From an uncultured Granulosicoccaceae bacterium (GTDB lineage Bacteria > Pseudomonadota > Gammaproteobacteria > Granulosicoccales > Granulosicoccaceae), in the NCBI GenBank assembly GCA_938005265.1, contig CALLOA010000092.1:1-44367 (forward strand): 44,367 bases of DNA, written 5' to 3'. Position 1 is the first letter of the stretch. Every line of letters begins with the position of its first letter. This document shows, piece by piece, positions 16,358-25,564 of this stretch. A program made the position numbers and the translations under genes. A model generated the notes under the pieces. That model was given only the letters and a program-made list of their open reading frames with translations, did not search any database and was not told where the DNA came from.

Positions 16358-18526
16358 CTAGTAGCTGATGGAGGCGTTCTCCCTGACAATTTTAGGAGTG
16401 ACGAAAACCAGCAGTTCTGATTTGTCATCTGTACTTACCGTTCTCTGGAACATTCTGCCTATCAGTGGCAGGTTGCCGAAGAAGGGCACCATGTCCTTGT
16501 TATCAAGGATAGTCTGCTCATAAACGCCACCCAGTACAACAGTTTCGCCATTGTCGACGAGAACCTGTGTGCTGACTTCGCGTGTATCGATACTCGGTAC
16601 TTGCAGGTTGCCGGCACCAAAGATCTCGCCAACTGTATCCTTGTTGACTTGCAGGTCCATAACGATGCGATCGTCTGGAGTGATCTGCGGAGTTACGGTC
16701 AGGCCAAGAACAGCCTTACGAAATGATACGCTGGTAGCACCGCTGGAAGACGCTTCGAGATAGGGGATTTCAACACCCTGTTCGATGTAGGCTTCATGCT
16801 GGTTAGCTGTAACAATTCTCGGGCTGGAAATTACCTCTCCTTGTCCTTCAGCCTGCATCGCTGAAAGTTCCAGCTCAAGCAGGGTGCCAAAGGGGAGTTT
16901 CGCCAACGCCAGTGACAATGAGCCGGCCGGGTTGGTGGTTGGCAGATTTACGTTGAAACGTTCCTGGCCGATTGGTTCCTGGTCAATCAGGTTGTCGATT
17001 CCGAGCTGGTTACCTGATGTTACAAAGCCCTCACCGTCACTGCCGATTGTATTTCGATTCAGACCCCAACGAACACCCAGATCGCGGTTGAAATCATCGG
17101 ATGCAATCACTATCCGTGATTCGATCAAGACCTGGCGGATAGGAACATCCAGCCGGTGTACGAGAGCACGGATATCAGCCAGCCTGTCTGCTGTATCATT
17201 GATCAGCAGGGTATTAGTACGTTCATCTACTGATACGCTACCACGCTCGGACAGAATGCTACCTTCTGAAGTCTTAAGAAGGTCTGATAATTCCTTCGCT
17301 TTCGCATAGTTGGCTTGGAAAAACTCAGTTCTCAGTGGTGCCAACTCAGTCTTTTGCTTCATGCCTTCAAGTTCAATGCGCTCGCGATTGGCAATTTCTT
17401 CAGCCGGTGCGATCATTATCACATTACCTGCCTGGCGTTTACCCAGCGCCTTGGTTTGCAGAATGATGTCCAGTGCCTGATCCCATGGCGTATTCTTCAG
17501 TCGCAGTGTCAATTTACCTTGAACGGTGTCACTGACAACAATGTTGAGATCAGTAAAGTCAGCGAGTAGTTGCAGCACTGAGCGAACTTCTATGTCCTGG
17601 AAGTTCAGTGACAATTTCTCACCAACGTAACCAAATTTCTTCTTGCGTTCGTCTTCCAACTCTTCTTTAGTCATCGGCTTAAGTTCGATGGTGAACATAT
17701 TGTCGGACTGATAGGCAAGATGTTCGAAGAAATCGGTCGCAGGTTGCACAGTAATTCGTGTACCACGATTGTTGGAACGTGAATCGATAGTACTGATCGG
17801 TGTGCCGAAGTCAGTAACGTCAAGTCGTTTCTGCAAATCGTCAGGTAACCGTGTGCCGGGGAAGTCGACTACAACACGTCCACCTTCCTCGCGCATATCC
17901 GGGCTGACGCCGGCAGAGGACAGGGTGAATATAACCCGTCCTTCACCCATCGGGCCGCGACGAAAATCTACTGATTCAATGGCATGACCTGAAACAGGTT
18001 GGGCCGCTACGATGCTGCTGCCATCGTTGGCTGTAGCTGCTTGAAGAACCGGGCTATCTTCCTGGGCAAATTGATCAGGGAAACTCTGGCCATCGACGTC
18101 TGCATCGAAAGTGACAAGAAGCTGGTTGCCGGCAATCGTTGTCTGATGAGGAATCATCGAAGCGAGATTGACAACAATTCTGGTTCTACCACCTGCCTCA
18201 ACAGTCGTCACGTTCTGAATCAGGCCGGCGCCGATTTCTACAGTGCGGTCAGAAAGTAAATTTGAAGTGTCGGGCAGGTCTATTGCTATTCTGGCCGGGT
18301 TGTCTACTGTGAACGAGCGCGGTTCTGGTACTTGTTCTGACAGTGTGAACGCCAGCTGCTGCTTGTTTCCAGGCAGAGTGACGTGGCTGATGTCTATCAG
18401 CGAATTACTGGCAGCGAATACATTCTGCGCCAGACTCATAAGACCTGCGGCAACAAATATTGCGGCGGTTTTGAACACTTTTGACAACCTTGTGCCCTCT
18501 TTAATTGTTTTTGCTCTTGAAATCAC
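16358..18526 (-). CDS. pilQ: Type IV pilus secretin PilQ
   Basis: Forms the multimeric outer-membrane channel for the type IV pilus. Seen: a signal peptide (KTAAIFVAAGLMSLAQNVFAAS), two AMIN-type domains (around DISHVTLPGNKQQLAFTLSE and ESVDFRRGPMGEGRVIFTLS), a secretin/TonB short N-terminal domain (KLSLNFQDIEVRSVLQLLADF), an N1 domain with NTLLINDTADRLADIRALVHRLD and VLIESRIV, and the C-terminal secretin core (GEVISSPRIVTANQHEAYIEQG ... GGVYEQTILDNKDMVPFFGNLPLIGRMFQ ... SELLVFVTPKIV). The 722 aa are normal. The start is GTG at 18526, with GGAG eight bases upstream; TTG at the STRLSK-like position is an alternative. It starts 16 bases after pilP. Confidence 0.97.
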   Translation of the reverse strand: MISRAKTIKEGTRLSKVFKTAAIFVAAGLMSLAQNVFAASNSLIDISHVTLPGNKQQLAFTLSEQVPEPRSFTVDNPARIAIDLPDTSNLLSDRTVEIGAGLIQNVTTVEAGGRTRIVVNLASMIPHQTTIAGNQLLVTFDADVDGQSFPDQFAQEDSPVLQAATANDGSSIVAAQPVSGHAIESVDFRRGPMGEGRVIFTLSSAGVSPDMREEGGRVVVDFPGTRLPDDLQKRLDVTDFGTPISTIDSRSNNRGTRITVQPATDFFEHLAYQSDNMFTIELKPMTKEELEDERKKKFGYVGEKLSLNFQDIEVRSVLQLLADFTDLNIVVSDTVQGKLTLRLKNTPWDQALDIILQTKALGKRQAGNVIMIAPAEEIANRERIELEGMKQKTELAPLRTEFFQANYAKAKELSDLLKTSEGSILSERGSVSVDERTNTLLINDTADRLADIRALVHRLDVPIRQVLIESRIVIASDDFNRDLGVRWGLNRNTIGSDGEGFVTSGNQLGIDNLIDQEPIGQERFNVNLPTTNPAGSLSLALAKLPFGTLLELELSAMQAEGQGEVISSPRIVTANQHEAYIEQGVEIPYLEASSSGATSVSFRKAVLGLTVTPQITPDDRIVMDLQVNKDTVGEIFGAGNLQVPSIDTREVSTQVLVDNGETVVLGGVYEQTILDNKDMVPFFGNLPLIGRMFQRTVSTDDKSELLVFVTPKIVRENASISY

Positions 18527-18542
18527 CAGAATGTCTCCGTCG

Positions 18543-19103
18543 TTAGTCTTCTGTCATTGCCAGCTGTGCTTCGCGGTTTACCCAACCGCTTAGCCCGTCA
18601 GGGACAAGTTCTGTAATGTCTATCCTGTTCTCAGTTACAGCAGTGATCTTTCCATGATTCTGCCCAGCGAAATTACCTGGCTGTACGCGGTGGATTGTTC
18701 CATCCGGGTCGCGGACCAGAGCCCAGGTTTGTGACCTTTGTTGCAATAAACCGACCATTTTCAATGCGTCGATTGGGTAACCTTCCAGCGGCTCGCGGCG
18801 GCGGGTTGCCTCCGGCCGTGGTCCGGAGTAATCCTGTTGCTGGGCAACGGTACCGGAGCTAATGTCAGTTTGTGATCTGAAGGGATCCCTGTAGACGTCC
18901 GCCGAGTAGACAAAAGTCTCATAAGGAGGGAACTCTGGTAGTGGATCCACGCGACCATGGTGTTTGGTTTTTGTTTCCGCAATGAATCGATCCAGATCAG
19001 ACATGTCGCCACCACAGGCTGTCAGTGCCGTCAGGGCACCGGCTGCAAACAAACTTCGTTTGATCGTACGTGGCAGATTAAATTTGTAGTTCTTATAAAG
19101 CAT
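18543..19103 (-). CDS. pilP: Type IV pilus lipoprotein PilP
   Basis: An inner-membrane lipoprotein that links the PilMNO platform to PilQ. Seen: a basic N terminus and hydrophobic segment ending in LTAC (Cys30), then CGGDMSDLDRFIAETKTKHHGRVDPLPEFPPYETFVY and a C-terminal beta domain (KMVGLLQQRSQTWALVRDPDGTIHRVQPGNFAGQNHGKI), both typical of PilP. The frame is open to 19166, but ATG 19103, preceded by AGGAAA, gives a normal 186-aa lipoprotein. There are 52 bases from the pilO stop to this start. Confidence 0.95.
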   Translation of the reverse strand: MLYKNYKFNLPRTIKRSLFAAGALTALTACGGDMSDLDRFIAETKTKHHGRVDPLPEFPPYETFVYSADVYRDPFRSQTDISSGTVAQQQDYSGPRPEATRRREPLEGYPIDALKMVGLLQQRSQTWALVRDPDGTIHRVQPGNFAGQNHGKITAVTENRIDITELVPDGLSGWVNREAQLAMTED

Positions 19104-19155
19104 TTCGATTTTCCTGCTATGACAGGTTGGCGGGTACTGTTCCGCTTTGTTTCGA

Positions 19156-19797
19156 CTATTCCTCATCGATGTATCGGTAGGTAGTAGCTACCAGATCCAT
19201 CTTCAATTTGCCTTGCGACGCTTTCTCGGCTGTGTCTGCGCCGCCGCGTGCTCCGCCTTTCAGGCGGCTTATATCAATCTTGTTAAGCGTCACAATTCGG
19301 GGCAGTGCGGCCAGGCCGCTAATAAATTGCCCAAATTGATGGTATTGCCCTGTGACACTTATCTTGATCGGGTACTCTGCATAAAACTCACGTGGTACTT
19401 CTGAATCCGGTTTGAAATATTCGACATCAAGTCCGGATGCAACGCTTGTTTGAGACAAATCAACCAACAGACTTTCAATGTCAGTTTTGTTGGGCAGTTG
19501 CCGCAGCATGACGTTGAAGGTTTTCTCCATTTCCTCGAGTTGCTCGACGTATGCTTCACGGTTCGCGGCTTTCGCCTGCTCAGAGTCGAATGTCGTGCGA
19601 AGCTGTGTTTCTTTTGTTTCCAGCTGCGCTCGCTTCTCTATTTGTGGCTTTACCAGGTAATGCCAGGACGCAAAGATCACCGCTGCTGCCAGCAATAGCA
19701 TCAAAACTATTCGTATAAAAAGCGGGGCGGTACCAATCCGCTTCATATCCTCCTGGTCGAAGTTGCGAACTTCATTTATCGTGTCACTAAATGCCAT
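19156..19797 (-). CDS. pilO: Type IV pilus assembly protein PilO
   Basis: An inner-membrane partner of PilN in the pilus alignment complex. Seen: a short cytoplasmic N terminus, one transmembrane helix (FIRIVLMLLLAAAVIFASWHYLV), a coiled coil (EKRAQLETKETQLRTTFDSE ... EQLEEMEKTF), and a ferredoxin-like periplasmic domain (LPNKTDIESLLVDLSQTSVA ... PIKISVTGQYHQFGQFISGLAALPRIVTLN). The 213 aa are typical. Its start overlaps the pilN end by 11 bases, consistent with translational coupling. Confidence 0.96.
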   Translation of the reverse strand: MAFSDTINEVRNFDQEDMKRIGTAPLFIRIVLMLLLAAAVIFASWHYLVKPQIEKRAQLETKETQLRTTFDSEQAKAANREAYVEQLEEMEKTFNVMLRQLPNKTDIESLLVDLSQTSVASGLDVEYFKPDSEVPREFYAEYPIKISVTGQYHQFGQFISGLAALPRIVTLNKIDISRLKGGARGGADTAEKASQGKLKMDLVATTYRYIDEE

Positions 19798-20356
19798 TGT
19801 CTAAATCCTCGGCTGCATTAGGTACTTCTTGCACCAGGTTTAATTTAAAGGTGCTGATGCCATCGTTCTTGTCAGCCTCAATTACTTCCAGTCGCGGATT
19901 GGAGAAATAGTCGCTTTCATCCAATCGGCGCATCAATGCGGAAACTCGCGCGTTGGATTCGGCGCGTCCTTCAATGACCATCTGGTTCTGTGCCTGCTGG
20001 TTCATAGCTGTCAAATAAACACCGTCAGGCAGTCTCTCTGCAATTTCCTGAAAAGCGTGTACAACCTGAGGCCGCAGGCCTTGTAGTTGTTGAATGATTT
20101 CCATCCTCGCGAGCAGGTTGTTTTTAGTTTCTTCGAGCTTCTCGATTTCCTTTAGCTCAAGTTGTAGTTTTGCAATCTCGCCTTCGAGCTTCTGGTTACG
20201 CTTGGCCTGAAAGTTAACTTTATCTTCGGCATATTTGAATCCGGCGAATCCCAGACCAGCGGCGATGAGGCCCGCAAATACCATTGCAACTACGAATTCC
20301 TTGTTTTTTTCCTGACGATAAGTCTCACGCCAGGGCAGTAGATTCAGTTTGGTCAT
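19787..20356 (-). CDS. pilN: Type IV pilus assembly protein PilN
   Basis: An inner-membrane protein that binds PilM through its conserved N terminus and dimerises with PilO in the periplasm. Seen: the PilM-binding motif KLNLLPWRE at the very N terminus, a transmembrane helix (VVAMVFAGLIAAGLGFAGF), a long coiled coil (KRNQKLEGEIAKLQLELKEIEKLEE) and a C-terminal periplasmic domain. The open frame reaches 20386, but the motif requires the ATG at 20356. That ATG overlaps the pilM stop by one base (TAATG). This gives 189 aa. Confidence 0.96.
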   Translation of the reverse strand: MTKLNLLPWRETYRQEKNKEFVVAMVFAGLIAAGLGFAGFKYAEDKVNFQAKRNQKLEGEIAKLQLELKEIEKLEETKNNLLARMEIIQQLQGLRPQVVHAFQEIAERLPDGVYLTAMNQQAQNQMVIEGRAESNARVSALMRRLDESDYFSNPRLEVIEADKNDGISTFKLNLVQEVPNAAEDLDNGI

Positions 20357-21420
20357 TAGTCCATACCCCTCATGGCAAGTCCGCAAGCAATCATCATTGC
20401 CGGGCCGTCATCAATTAGTCTTTGCTGGGGAATATCAGATGCCACAGCTATATTCGAAAATGGGTCGGCGATAATGGTGGGTGTGCCGATACGTTGTTCA
20501 ATCAATTCCGCAACACCCGGGATGCCGGTTGAACCACCTGCCAGCACGATCTGGTCTACGTAATCGTTTTTGTCAGCAGAGAAGAAAAATTGCAGGAAGC
20601 GGTTTGCCTGTTGCACCATCAAGTCGCGGAATGGTTCAAGTACTTCCGGCTCATAGTTGTCGGGCAGGCCGCCAACACGCTTTACGCGTCCAGCGTCTTC
20701 ATATGACAATCCGTAGCGACGCATGATTTCTTCAGTCAGCTGCTTGCCACCGAAAGGCTGCTCACGTGTGTAGATCAGTTTGCGATCACGAAGAACACAC
20801 AAACTGGTCATGCTTGCACCGATATCCAGAACGGCAACGGTTTGACCTTCACCATCCTCAGGTAGTTGGTGACTGATCAGGTTGAAGGACGCTTCCATGG
20901 TGTAGGGCTCGATATCCACAACACGTACGTTCATGCCACCGATCTCGGCAGCTGCCGTGCGGTCTTCTACGTTCTCGCTACGTGATGCAGCAAGAAGGAC
21001 ATCAACCATATTGGTTGCATTAGGAGATTCACCGATGACGTGGAAATCAAGATTCACCTCTTCGAGGGAGTATGGAATGTACTGATCCGCCTCGAGCTGA
21101 ATCTGCGCTTCCATGTCGTGTTCCTTGAGGTCGGCGGGCATCTGTATAACTTTGGTGATGACCATGGCGCTGGGAACAGCGACAGCACAGTTTTTTGTTC
21201 GAGTGCCGGATCGTTTGACTGCCCGGCGAATTGCTTCACCGACAGCTTCCACGTCTTGCAGGTTTTTTTCATCCACCGCATTGGCCGGTAAAGGCTCAAC
21301 GGTATAGCTGACAACTTTCAGCCCCTTTTTCTTGACCGGTTTGAACTCGAGTAACTTCACTGAAGTTGCTGTGATATCGAGTCCTACCAGACCGTTTGAT
21401 TTGGATAGTGACAGTGCCAT
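20356..21420 (-). CDS. pilM: Type IV pilus assembly protein PilM
   Basis: A cytoplasmic actin-like ATPase-fold protein that docks on PilN and links to the assembly ATPases. Length is 354 aa. Seen: the actin-fold start LVGLDITATSVKLLE, AVPSAMVITKVIQMPADLKEHDMEAQIQLEADQYIPYSLEEVNLDF (typical PilM), AVLDIGASMTSLCVL with the phosphate-binding loop, and IVLAGGSTGIPGVAELIEQRIG. It is the first gene of pilMNOPQ. A 227-bp divergent region separates it from the PBP1A gene, the arrangement seen in Pseudomonas. The lack of gaps through pilM-N-O indicates one operon. Confidence 0.97.
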   Translation of the reverse strand: MALSLSKSNGLVGLDITATSVKLLEFKPVKKKGLKVVSYTVEPLPANAVDEKNLQDVEAVGEAIRRAVKRSGTRTKNCAVAVPSAMVITKVIQMPADLKEHDMEAQIQLEADQYIPYSLEEVNLDFHVIGESPNATNMVDVLLAASRSENVEDRTAAAEIGGMNVRVVDIEPYTMEASFNLISHQLPEDGEGQTVAVLDIGASMTSLCVLRDRKLIYTREQPFGGKQLTEEIMRRYGLSYEDAGRVKRVGGLPDNYEPEVLEPFRDLMVQQANRFLQFFFSADKNDYVDQIVLAGGSTGIPGVAELIEQRIGTPTIIADPFSNIAVASDIPQQRLIDDGPAMMIACGLAMRGMD

Positions 21421-21614
21421 GTTGGGTTAAAGCCTCTGGGATTCCGTCAAAAGTACGACCGCTTCTGCTTTTGCGTGGCAAAAACCCCACATTGGCGGGT
21501 GTAAGCGGATGTCGCTTTTATCTAGTTTGTAAGTTGCTGAAAGCACTAAAAATCTTAAATTTTCGTTATTTTGTTGCGATTCCGGTGATGCCACTCTGTG
21601 GCGCTACCAGCAGT

Positions 21615-21640
21615 TGTTATAATTATCTAAGTCAAAAGGG
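21615..21640 (+). promoter_or_regulatory. Predicted extended -10 promoter and ribosome-binding site of the PBP1A gene
   Basis: TGTTATAAT (21615-21623) is a perfect extended -10 element; no matching -35 is visible. AAAGGG (21635-21640) follows and is spaced seven bases from TTG 21648 and thirteen from ATG 21654. The transcript leader would be about 20 nt. Confidence 0.5.
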
Positions 21641-21647
21641 ATAAACA

Positions 21648-24251
21648 TTGTTCATGCCAGAAAAGAAGTCTGTCATTGGCCGCGTCTGTAAATGGCTGTT
21701 TATTGCAGGTCTGTTGGGTGTGCTGGTGGTTGCCGTAGTTGCCGGCTACCTCTATCACGGTGTCAGCAAAGACCTGCCACCGGTAGAAAGCCTCAAGGAC
21801 GTACAACTGCAAATACCGCTCCGTGTTTACACGCGAGACGGCGAACTAATTGCGGAGTACGGGGAAAAACGCCGGGAACCGTCGGATATTCATGAGGTAC
21901 CAGCGATTGTCAAAGAAGCCATACTGGCAGCTGAGGACGATCAGTTTTACTCTCACATCGGCGTCAGTTTCAAAGGTCTTGCCCGTGCAGCGATCAATTT
22001 GATTAAAACCGGGGAGAAGGGTCAGGGTGGTAGTACTATTACAATGCAGGTTGCGCGCAACTTCTTCCTGTCGAGTGAGAAAACCTATTCGCGCAAGCTA
22101 AACGAGATTTTATTGGCGCTCAAAATCGAGCAGACCATCAGTAAGGACGATATTCTCGAGCTTTATATCAACAAGATCTACCTGGGCAACCGTTCCTACG
22201 GGTTCGCCGCGGCGTCACGCGTTTACTACGGCAAGCCGATCCAGGACGTTAATATTGCCGAAGCTGCAATGCTTGCCGGCTTGCCAAAAGCTCCCTCCCG
22301 TTACAACCCCATTATTAACCCTGAGCGAGCACTGCTGCGGCGTAACTATGTGCTGAGACGGTTAAGGGATCTTGAGTGGATTAGTGAAACTGATTTTGCT
22401 ACTCATATTGATGCACCGGTAACAGCCAAATTGAATTTCTCCAAGCCCGATGCGGAGGCTCACTACGTCGGAGAGATGGCGCGTGCGCGTATCAAGGCTC
22501 TGTACGGCGATCTGTGGTCGACTGCTGGTCTGCATGTCTACACAACTCTGGATGGAGCGGCACAACGAGCCGCTAATTCAGCATTACGCAACAGTCTGTT
22601 CGAATACGAAAAAAGGCATGGGTTTACCGGTGCCATTGGTAATCTGACTGCGGATATCGTTGAAGACCCCGAAGCACTGGTAGAAGCTTTGGATGAATTC
22701 CCAACCCATGGCGGGCTGGTTCCTGCTGTTACCGTATCGGTTTCAACTGGTTCGGCTACGTTCAGAACTGCTGACGCTCTTGAATTCACTCTTCCGTTTG
22801 AAGAGGGTCTGTCCTGGGCCCGCGAGCGTGTTTCCATCGATGAGCGGGGCGAAGAACTCAGTAGCGCTGATCAGGTAGTACGAAGTGGCGATGTGGTTTA
22901 TCTTTGGGAAGATAACACCGGCAATGTTTCCATGGTTCAGGAGCCGCAAATTGAAGGAGCATTCGTGGCACTGGACTCGAATACCGGCAGCATACGCGCG
23001 CTGGTTGGCGGGTTTGATTTTCGCCGTAGCAAGTTTAACCGGGTAACGCAGGCCAAACGTCAACCGGGTTCAACGTTCAAGCCCTTCATTTATTCGGCGG
23101 CATTGGAAAAAGGTGATACGGCTGCGACCATCTACAATGATGCGCCAGTTGTGTTTCATGATGATGCGTTGGAGGGTGAGTGGCGCCCGTCAAATTATAG
23201 TGGACGATTTTTTGGCCCCACCCGATTACGTGAAGCACTGGTTAAGTCACGTAATCTGGTTTCGATCAGGGTCTTGCGGGAAATCGGTATTGAATACGCG
23301 ATAGAGCATTCGCAGCGATTTGGTTTTACAGAAGCAGCGATGCCACCCGATCTGTCACTGGCGCTGGGAAGCGCCAGTGTTTCACCATTGGAACTCGCTG
23401 CGGCTTTTGGGACTTTCGCCAATGTGGGTTACCGCGTCACTCCCTACTTTATTGAACGAATAGAAGACGCTAAGGGCAATATCGTCTATGAAGCACCGCA
23501 AGTGCAATTGTGTGATACCTGTGACCTGAGTGTCGCCAACCCTTTGCAGCAGGAGATTGATTCCTTGCTGGGTAAGGGCGTGAGTAGCAATACGTCGGGG
23601 TCTGAGGTTGCCGATTCCCAAGATGGGAAAGACGGGATCAAGGAAGTTGATTTAAGCAATATGCAGCACCCCGTCAGCTATGGTTCTGTTGAGGCTGCAA
23701 GAGTATTGGAGCAGCGAAATGCCTACATTATGCGGAGCATGTTGCAGGAAGTGACACGGCGCGGAACTGGTCGCAAGGCAGCTGATCTTGGGCGCAGTGA
23801 TATAGGAGGTAAAACCGGTACGACCAACAATCAGCTGGACGCATGGTTTGTCGGTTTCGGAGGTGATCTGGTTGCAACAGCCTGGGTTGGTTCGGATGGC
23901 CTGACACCACTGGGGCGAGGCGAGGCAGGTGGCAAGGTAGCTTTGCCCATGTGGATATCCTTTATGGAGCAGGTTCTGCCTTCCACTCCAACGGTAACTG
24001 TTGAAGAACCTGAAGGTATACGCACTGTGCGGGTAGACAATAAAACCGGTGAAGCTGTAAACGCTGGTGTGGACGGGTCGCTGATGGAAATTTTTCGTAG
24101 TGAAAATGCGCCCGTTGCTGAAAGAACACAGACCCTTAACGTGAGTACTCAATCCGGCAGCACCACAAACAATGCCAGTGGCGTTGTTGCGAAACCGAAA
24201 ACGCGGTCTGAAAAAAAGAAGACCAAAGAGAAAGTAGAGACTTTGTTCTAG
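21648..24251 (+). CDS. mrcA: Penicillin-binding protein 1A (bifunctional class A PBP)
   Basis: Polymerises glycan strands from lipid II and cross-links peptides in the periplasm. It is 867 aa, anchored by one N-terminal helix (WLFIAGLLGVLVVAVVAGYLY). Seen: the transglycosylase domain with the catalytic Glu in EDDQFYSH (96-103), GGSTITMQVARN and RKLNEILLALKIE; an OB-like insert region; and the transpeptidase with SxxK (S475-K478), SxN (S534-N536) and KTGT (722-725). The C-terminal tail is polar and Lys-rich. The start could be TTG 21648 (better ribosome-binding-site spacing) or ATG 21654, a difference of two residues. The pairing with divergent pilM is common in pseudomonads, where this gene is called ponA. 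Confidence 0.96.
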   Translation: MFMPEKKSVIGRVCKWLFIAGLLGVLVVAVVAGYLYHGVSKDLPPVESLKDVQLQIPLRVYTRDGELIAEYGEKRREPSDIHEVPAIVKEAILAAEDDQFYSHIGVSFKGLARAAINLIKTGEKGQGGSTITMQVARNFFLSSEKTYSRKLNEILLALKIEQTISKDDILELYINKIYLGNRSYGFAAASRVYYGKPIQDVNIAEAAMLAGLPKAPSRYNPIINPERALLRRNYVLRRLRDLEWISETDFATHIDAPVTAKLNFSKPDAEAHYVGEMARARIKALYGDLWSTAGLHVYTTLDGAAQRAANSALRNSLFEYEKRHGFTGAIGNLTADIVEDPEALVEALDEFPTHGGLVPAVTVSVSTGSATFRTADALEFTLPFEEGLSWARERVSIDERGEELSSADQVVRSGDVVYLWEDNTGNVSMVQEPQIEGAFVALDSNTGSIRALVGGFDFRRSKFNRVTQAKRQPGSTFKPFIYSAALEKGDTAATIYNDAPVVFHDDALEGEWRPSNYSGRFFGPTRLREALVKSRNLVSIRVLREIGIEYAIEHSQRFGFTEAAMPPDLSLALGSASVSPLELAAAFGTFANVGYRVTPYFIERIEDAKGNIVYEAPQVQLCDTCDLSVANPLQQEIDSLLGKGVSSNTSGSEVADSQDGKDGIKEVDLSNMQHPVSYGSVEAARVLEQRNAYIMRSMLQEVTRRGTGRKAADLGRSDIGGKTGTTNNQLDAWFVGFGGDLVATAWVGSDGLTPLGRGEAGGKVALPMWISFMEQVLPSTPTVTVEEPEGIRTVRVDNKTGEAVNAGVDGSLMEIFRSENAPVAERTQTLNVSTQSGSTTNNASGVVAKPKTRSEKKKTKEKVETLF

Positions 24252-24310
24252 CCCGTTGTTCAGGCTGGTTCCGATTCCAGTCAGTTCTGACGCCCCCATG
24301 CCATCCCATG

Positions 24311-24342
24311 AGTGAGTACCACTGTGTTTAGTGGTACCCACT
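24311..24342 (+). terminator. Stem-loop after the PBP1A gene
   Basis: AGTG-A-GTACCACT (24311-24323) pairs with AGTGGTAC-C-CACT (24330-24342), a 12-bp stem with one mismatch and a 6-nt loop. Only TATT follows instead of a true T run, so it may be a weak or Rho-assisted terminator. Confidence 0.4.
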
Positions 24343-24432
24343 TATTGGGGCAAATTACAAAATTACATCCAATCGTGTAGTTGATAGTGTGGTCGTGTTT
24401 GAGTGACCGTTTGTGTCCTGGATTTTGCAATC

Positions 24433-25263
24433 CTATTTGATGACACCGCCTATCAACACACGACTACCCAGCAAAGAGGCTAGTGGCGACAAAATGCGCA
24501 GTACTACCTGATCAAGCTTGCTGATGATCGGGAAATTATCTGGTATGACCCGTGTAACAAACGCATTGAAGTACTTCTTTTCTTCAATCCTGCTCATCAG
24601 TGAAACCAGTTGCTCGACTTCCTTTTCCGTCAGTCGTTCTTCGTCTTCAGTGATGTACGGCTTGTCGTGGCCGTAAACTAAAGAGATCATTTTCGGGTAT
24701 AGCCACTTGTCAATGAATTTTGAATTACGAATCCGGCGCAAGATTGAGTGACTGTAAACTTCATTAAAGCACAGAATGCCACCCGGTTTGGATACACGCA
24801 AAATCTCATCAAAAGTTTGTTGGATTTCCACATGATGGAGAATATCGCGTGCTACAACAATGTCGAAGTGGTTATTCGGGTAGTCGAGTTCCTCTGCGAC
24901 CATTTCTTTGAACTCGATATCGAGATTTTCTTTTTCCGACAACTGTCTGGCAATTTCAATCGATTCCGGTGACAGATCGAAAGCCTTGACTCTTGCTCCG
25001 GCCTTGGCAAGGTTCATCGCGTCTCCACCGAAGCCACAACCGATAACCAGAACGTTTTTGTTTGTCAGGTCTTTATCGAGCAGGTAGGTAAACATAGCCC
25101 AATACTGGTTCCACCAACGCCTTGGGCCTTGGCTTACAACGTCAAAGTTGAATGGTTCGTTTAAAAGTTTTCCCTTTTGTGACTCTGCATACTCGCGGTG
25201 GTAGTCCAGCTCGCGTTGCTGACGATCAGTCAAAAGTTCGCCGGGTTTTTGGTCTGTACTCAT
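24433..25263 (-). CDS. Class I SAM-dependent methyltransferase, substrate unknown
   Basis: Seen: a Rossmann-type methyltransferase fold with motif I VLVIGCGFGGDAMNLA (71-86), the acidic residue after strand 2 (VKAFDLSPESIEIA), FDIVVARDILHHVE (motif IV) and LRVSKPGGILCFNEV (post-motif). Ahead of it is a conserved-looking block RRWWNQYWAMFTYLL. After the core comes a C-terminal extension with RRIRNSKFIDKWLYPKM and a hydrophobic end. The open frame reaches 25536, but the sequence before ATG 25263 looks noncoding. The resulting 276 aa are usual for this fold. No neighbour hints at the substrate: PBP1A is convergent, and the ureohydrolase is divergent. Similar folds act on lipids, quinones and small metabolites. 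Confidence 0.85.
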   Translation of the reverse strand: MSTDQKPGELLTDRQQRELDYHREYAESQKGKLLNEPFNFDVVSQGPRRWWNQYWAMFTYLLDKDLTNKNVLVIGCGFGGDAMNLAKAGARVKAFDLSPESIEIARQLSEKENLDIEFKEMVAEELDYPNNHFDIVVARDILHHVEIQQTFDEILRVSKPGGILCFNEVYSHSILRRIRNSKFIDKWLYPKMISLVYGHDKPYITEDEERLTEKEVEQLVSLMSRIEEKKYFNAFVTRVIPDNFPIISKLDQVVLRILSPLASLLGSRVLIGGVIK

Positions 25264-25564
25264 TACTGTTCTCAATATGTTACGGCGCCATCTTAGCAGG
25301 ATTAGTATATAGCCATGCCCGTTGCGAGGATGTTTAATGAGGTTAAATCCCGGCAATGTGAATTGATTGTTACATTTGTAATGTATGGATGCTACCTGGT
25401 GGAACAGGTGATTCGATTGCCAAACTGCTGCTGAGAATTGCTGTAAGTGGCTGCAAGTATTTGCCAGGGGGTTAGCGCTGACGAAGCACGTGTCGCTGTA
25501 CCCTGATTGTGTATTATGAGATGGTTGGGATATCAAAAAAACCTAAAAATCAAGGTGTAACACA
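25264..25564. promoter_or_regulatory. Divergent intergenic region, methyltransferase / ureohydrolase (301 bp)
   Basis: No gene is supported here. It contains a TATACT-like -10 for the minus-strand methyltransferase (complement of 25304-25309), and an inverted repeat TTACA-TT-TGTAA (25370-25381) that could be an operator. No convincing -35/-10 pair for the plus strand is visible. Confidence 0.35.

Noticed and set aside
25264-25536. N-terminal extension of the methyltransferase by 91 codons
   Set aside because: Composition is noncoding-like and the fold is complete from ATG 25263. It would also fill the divergent promoter region.
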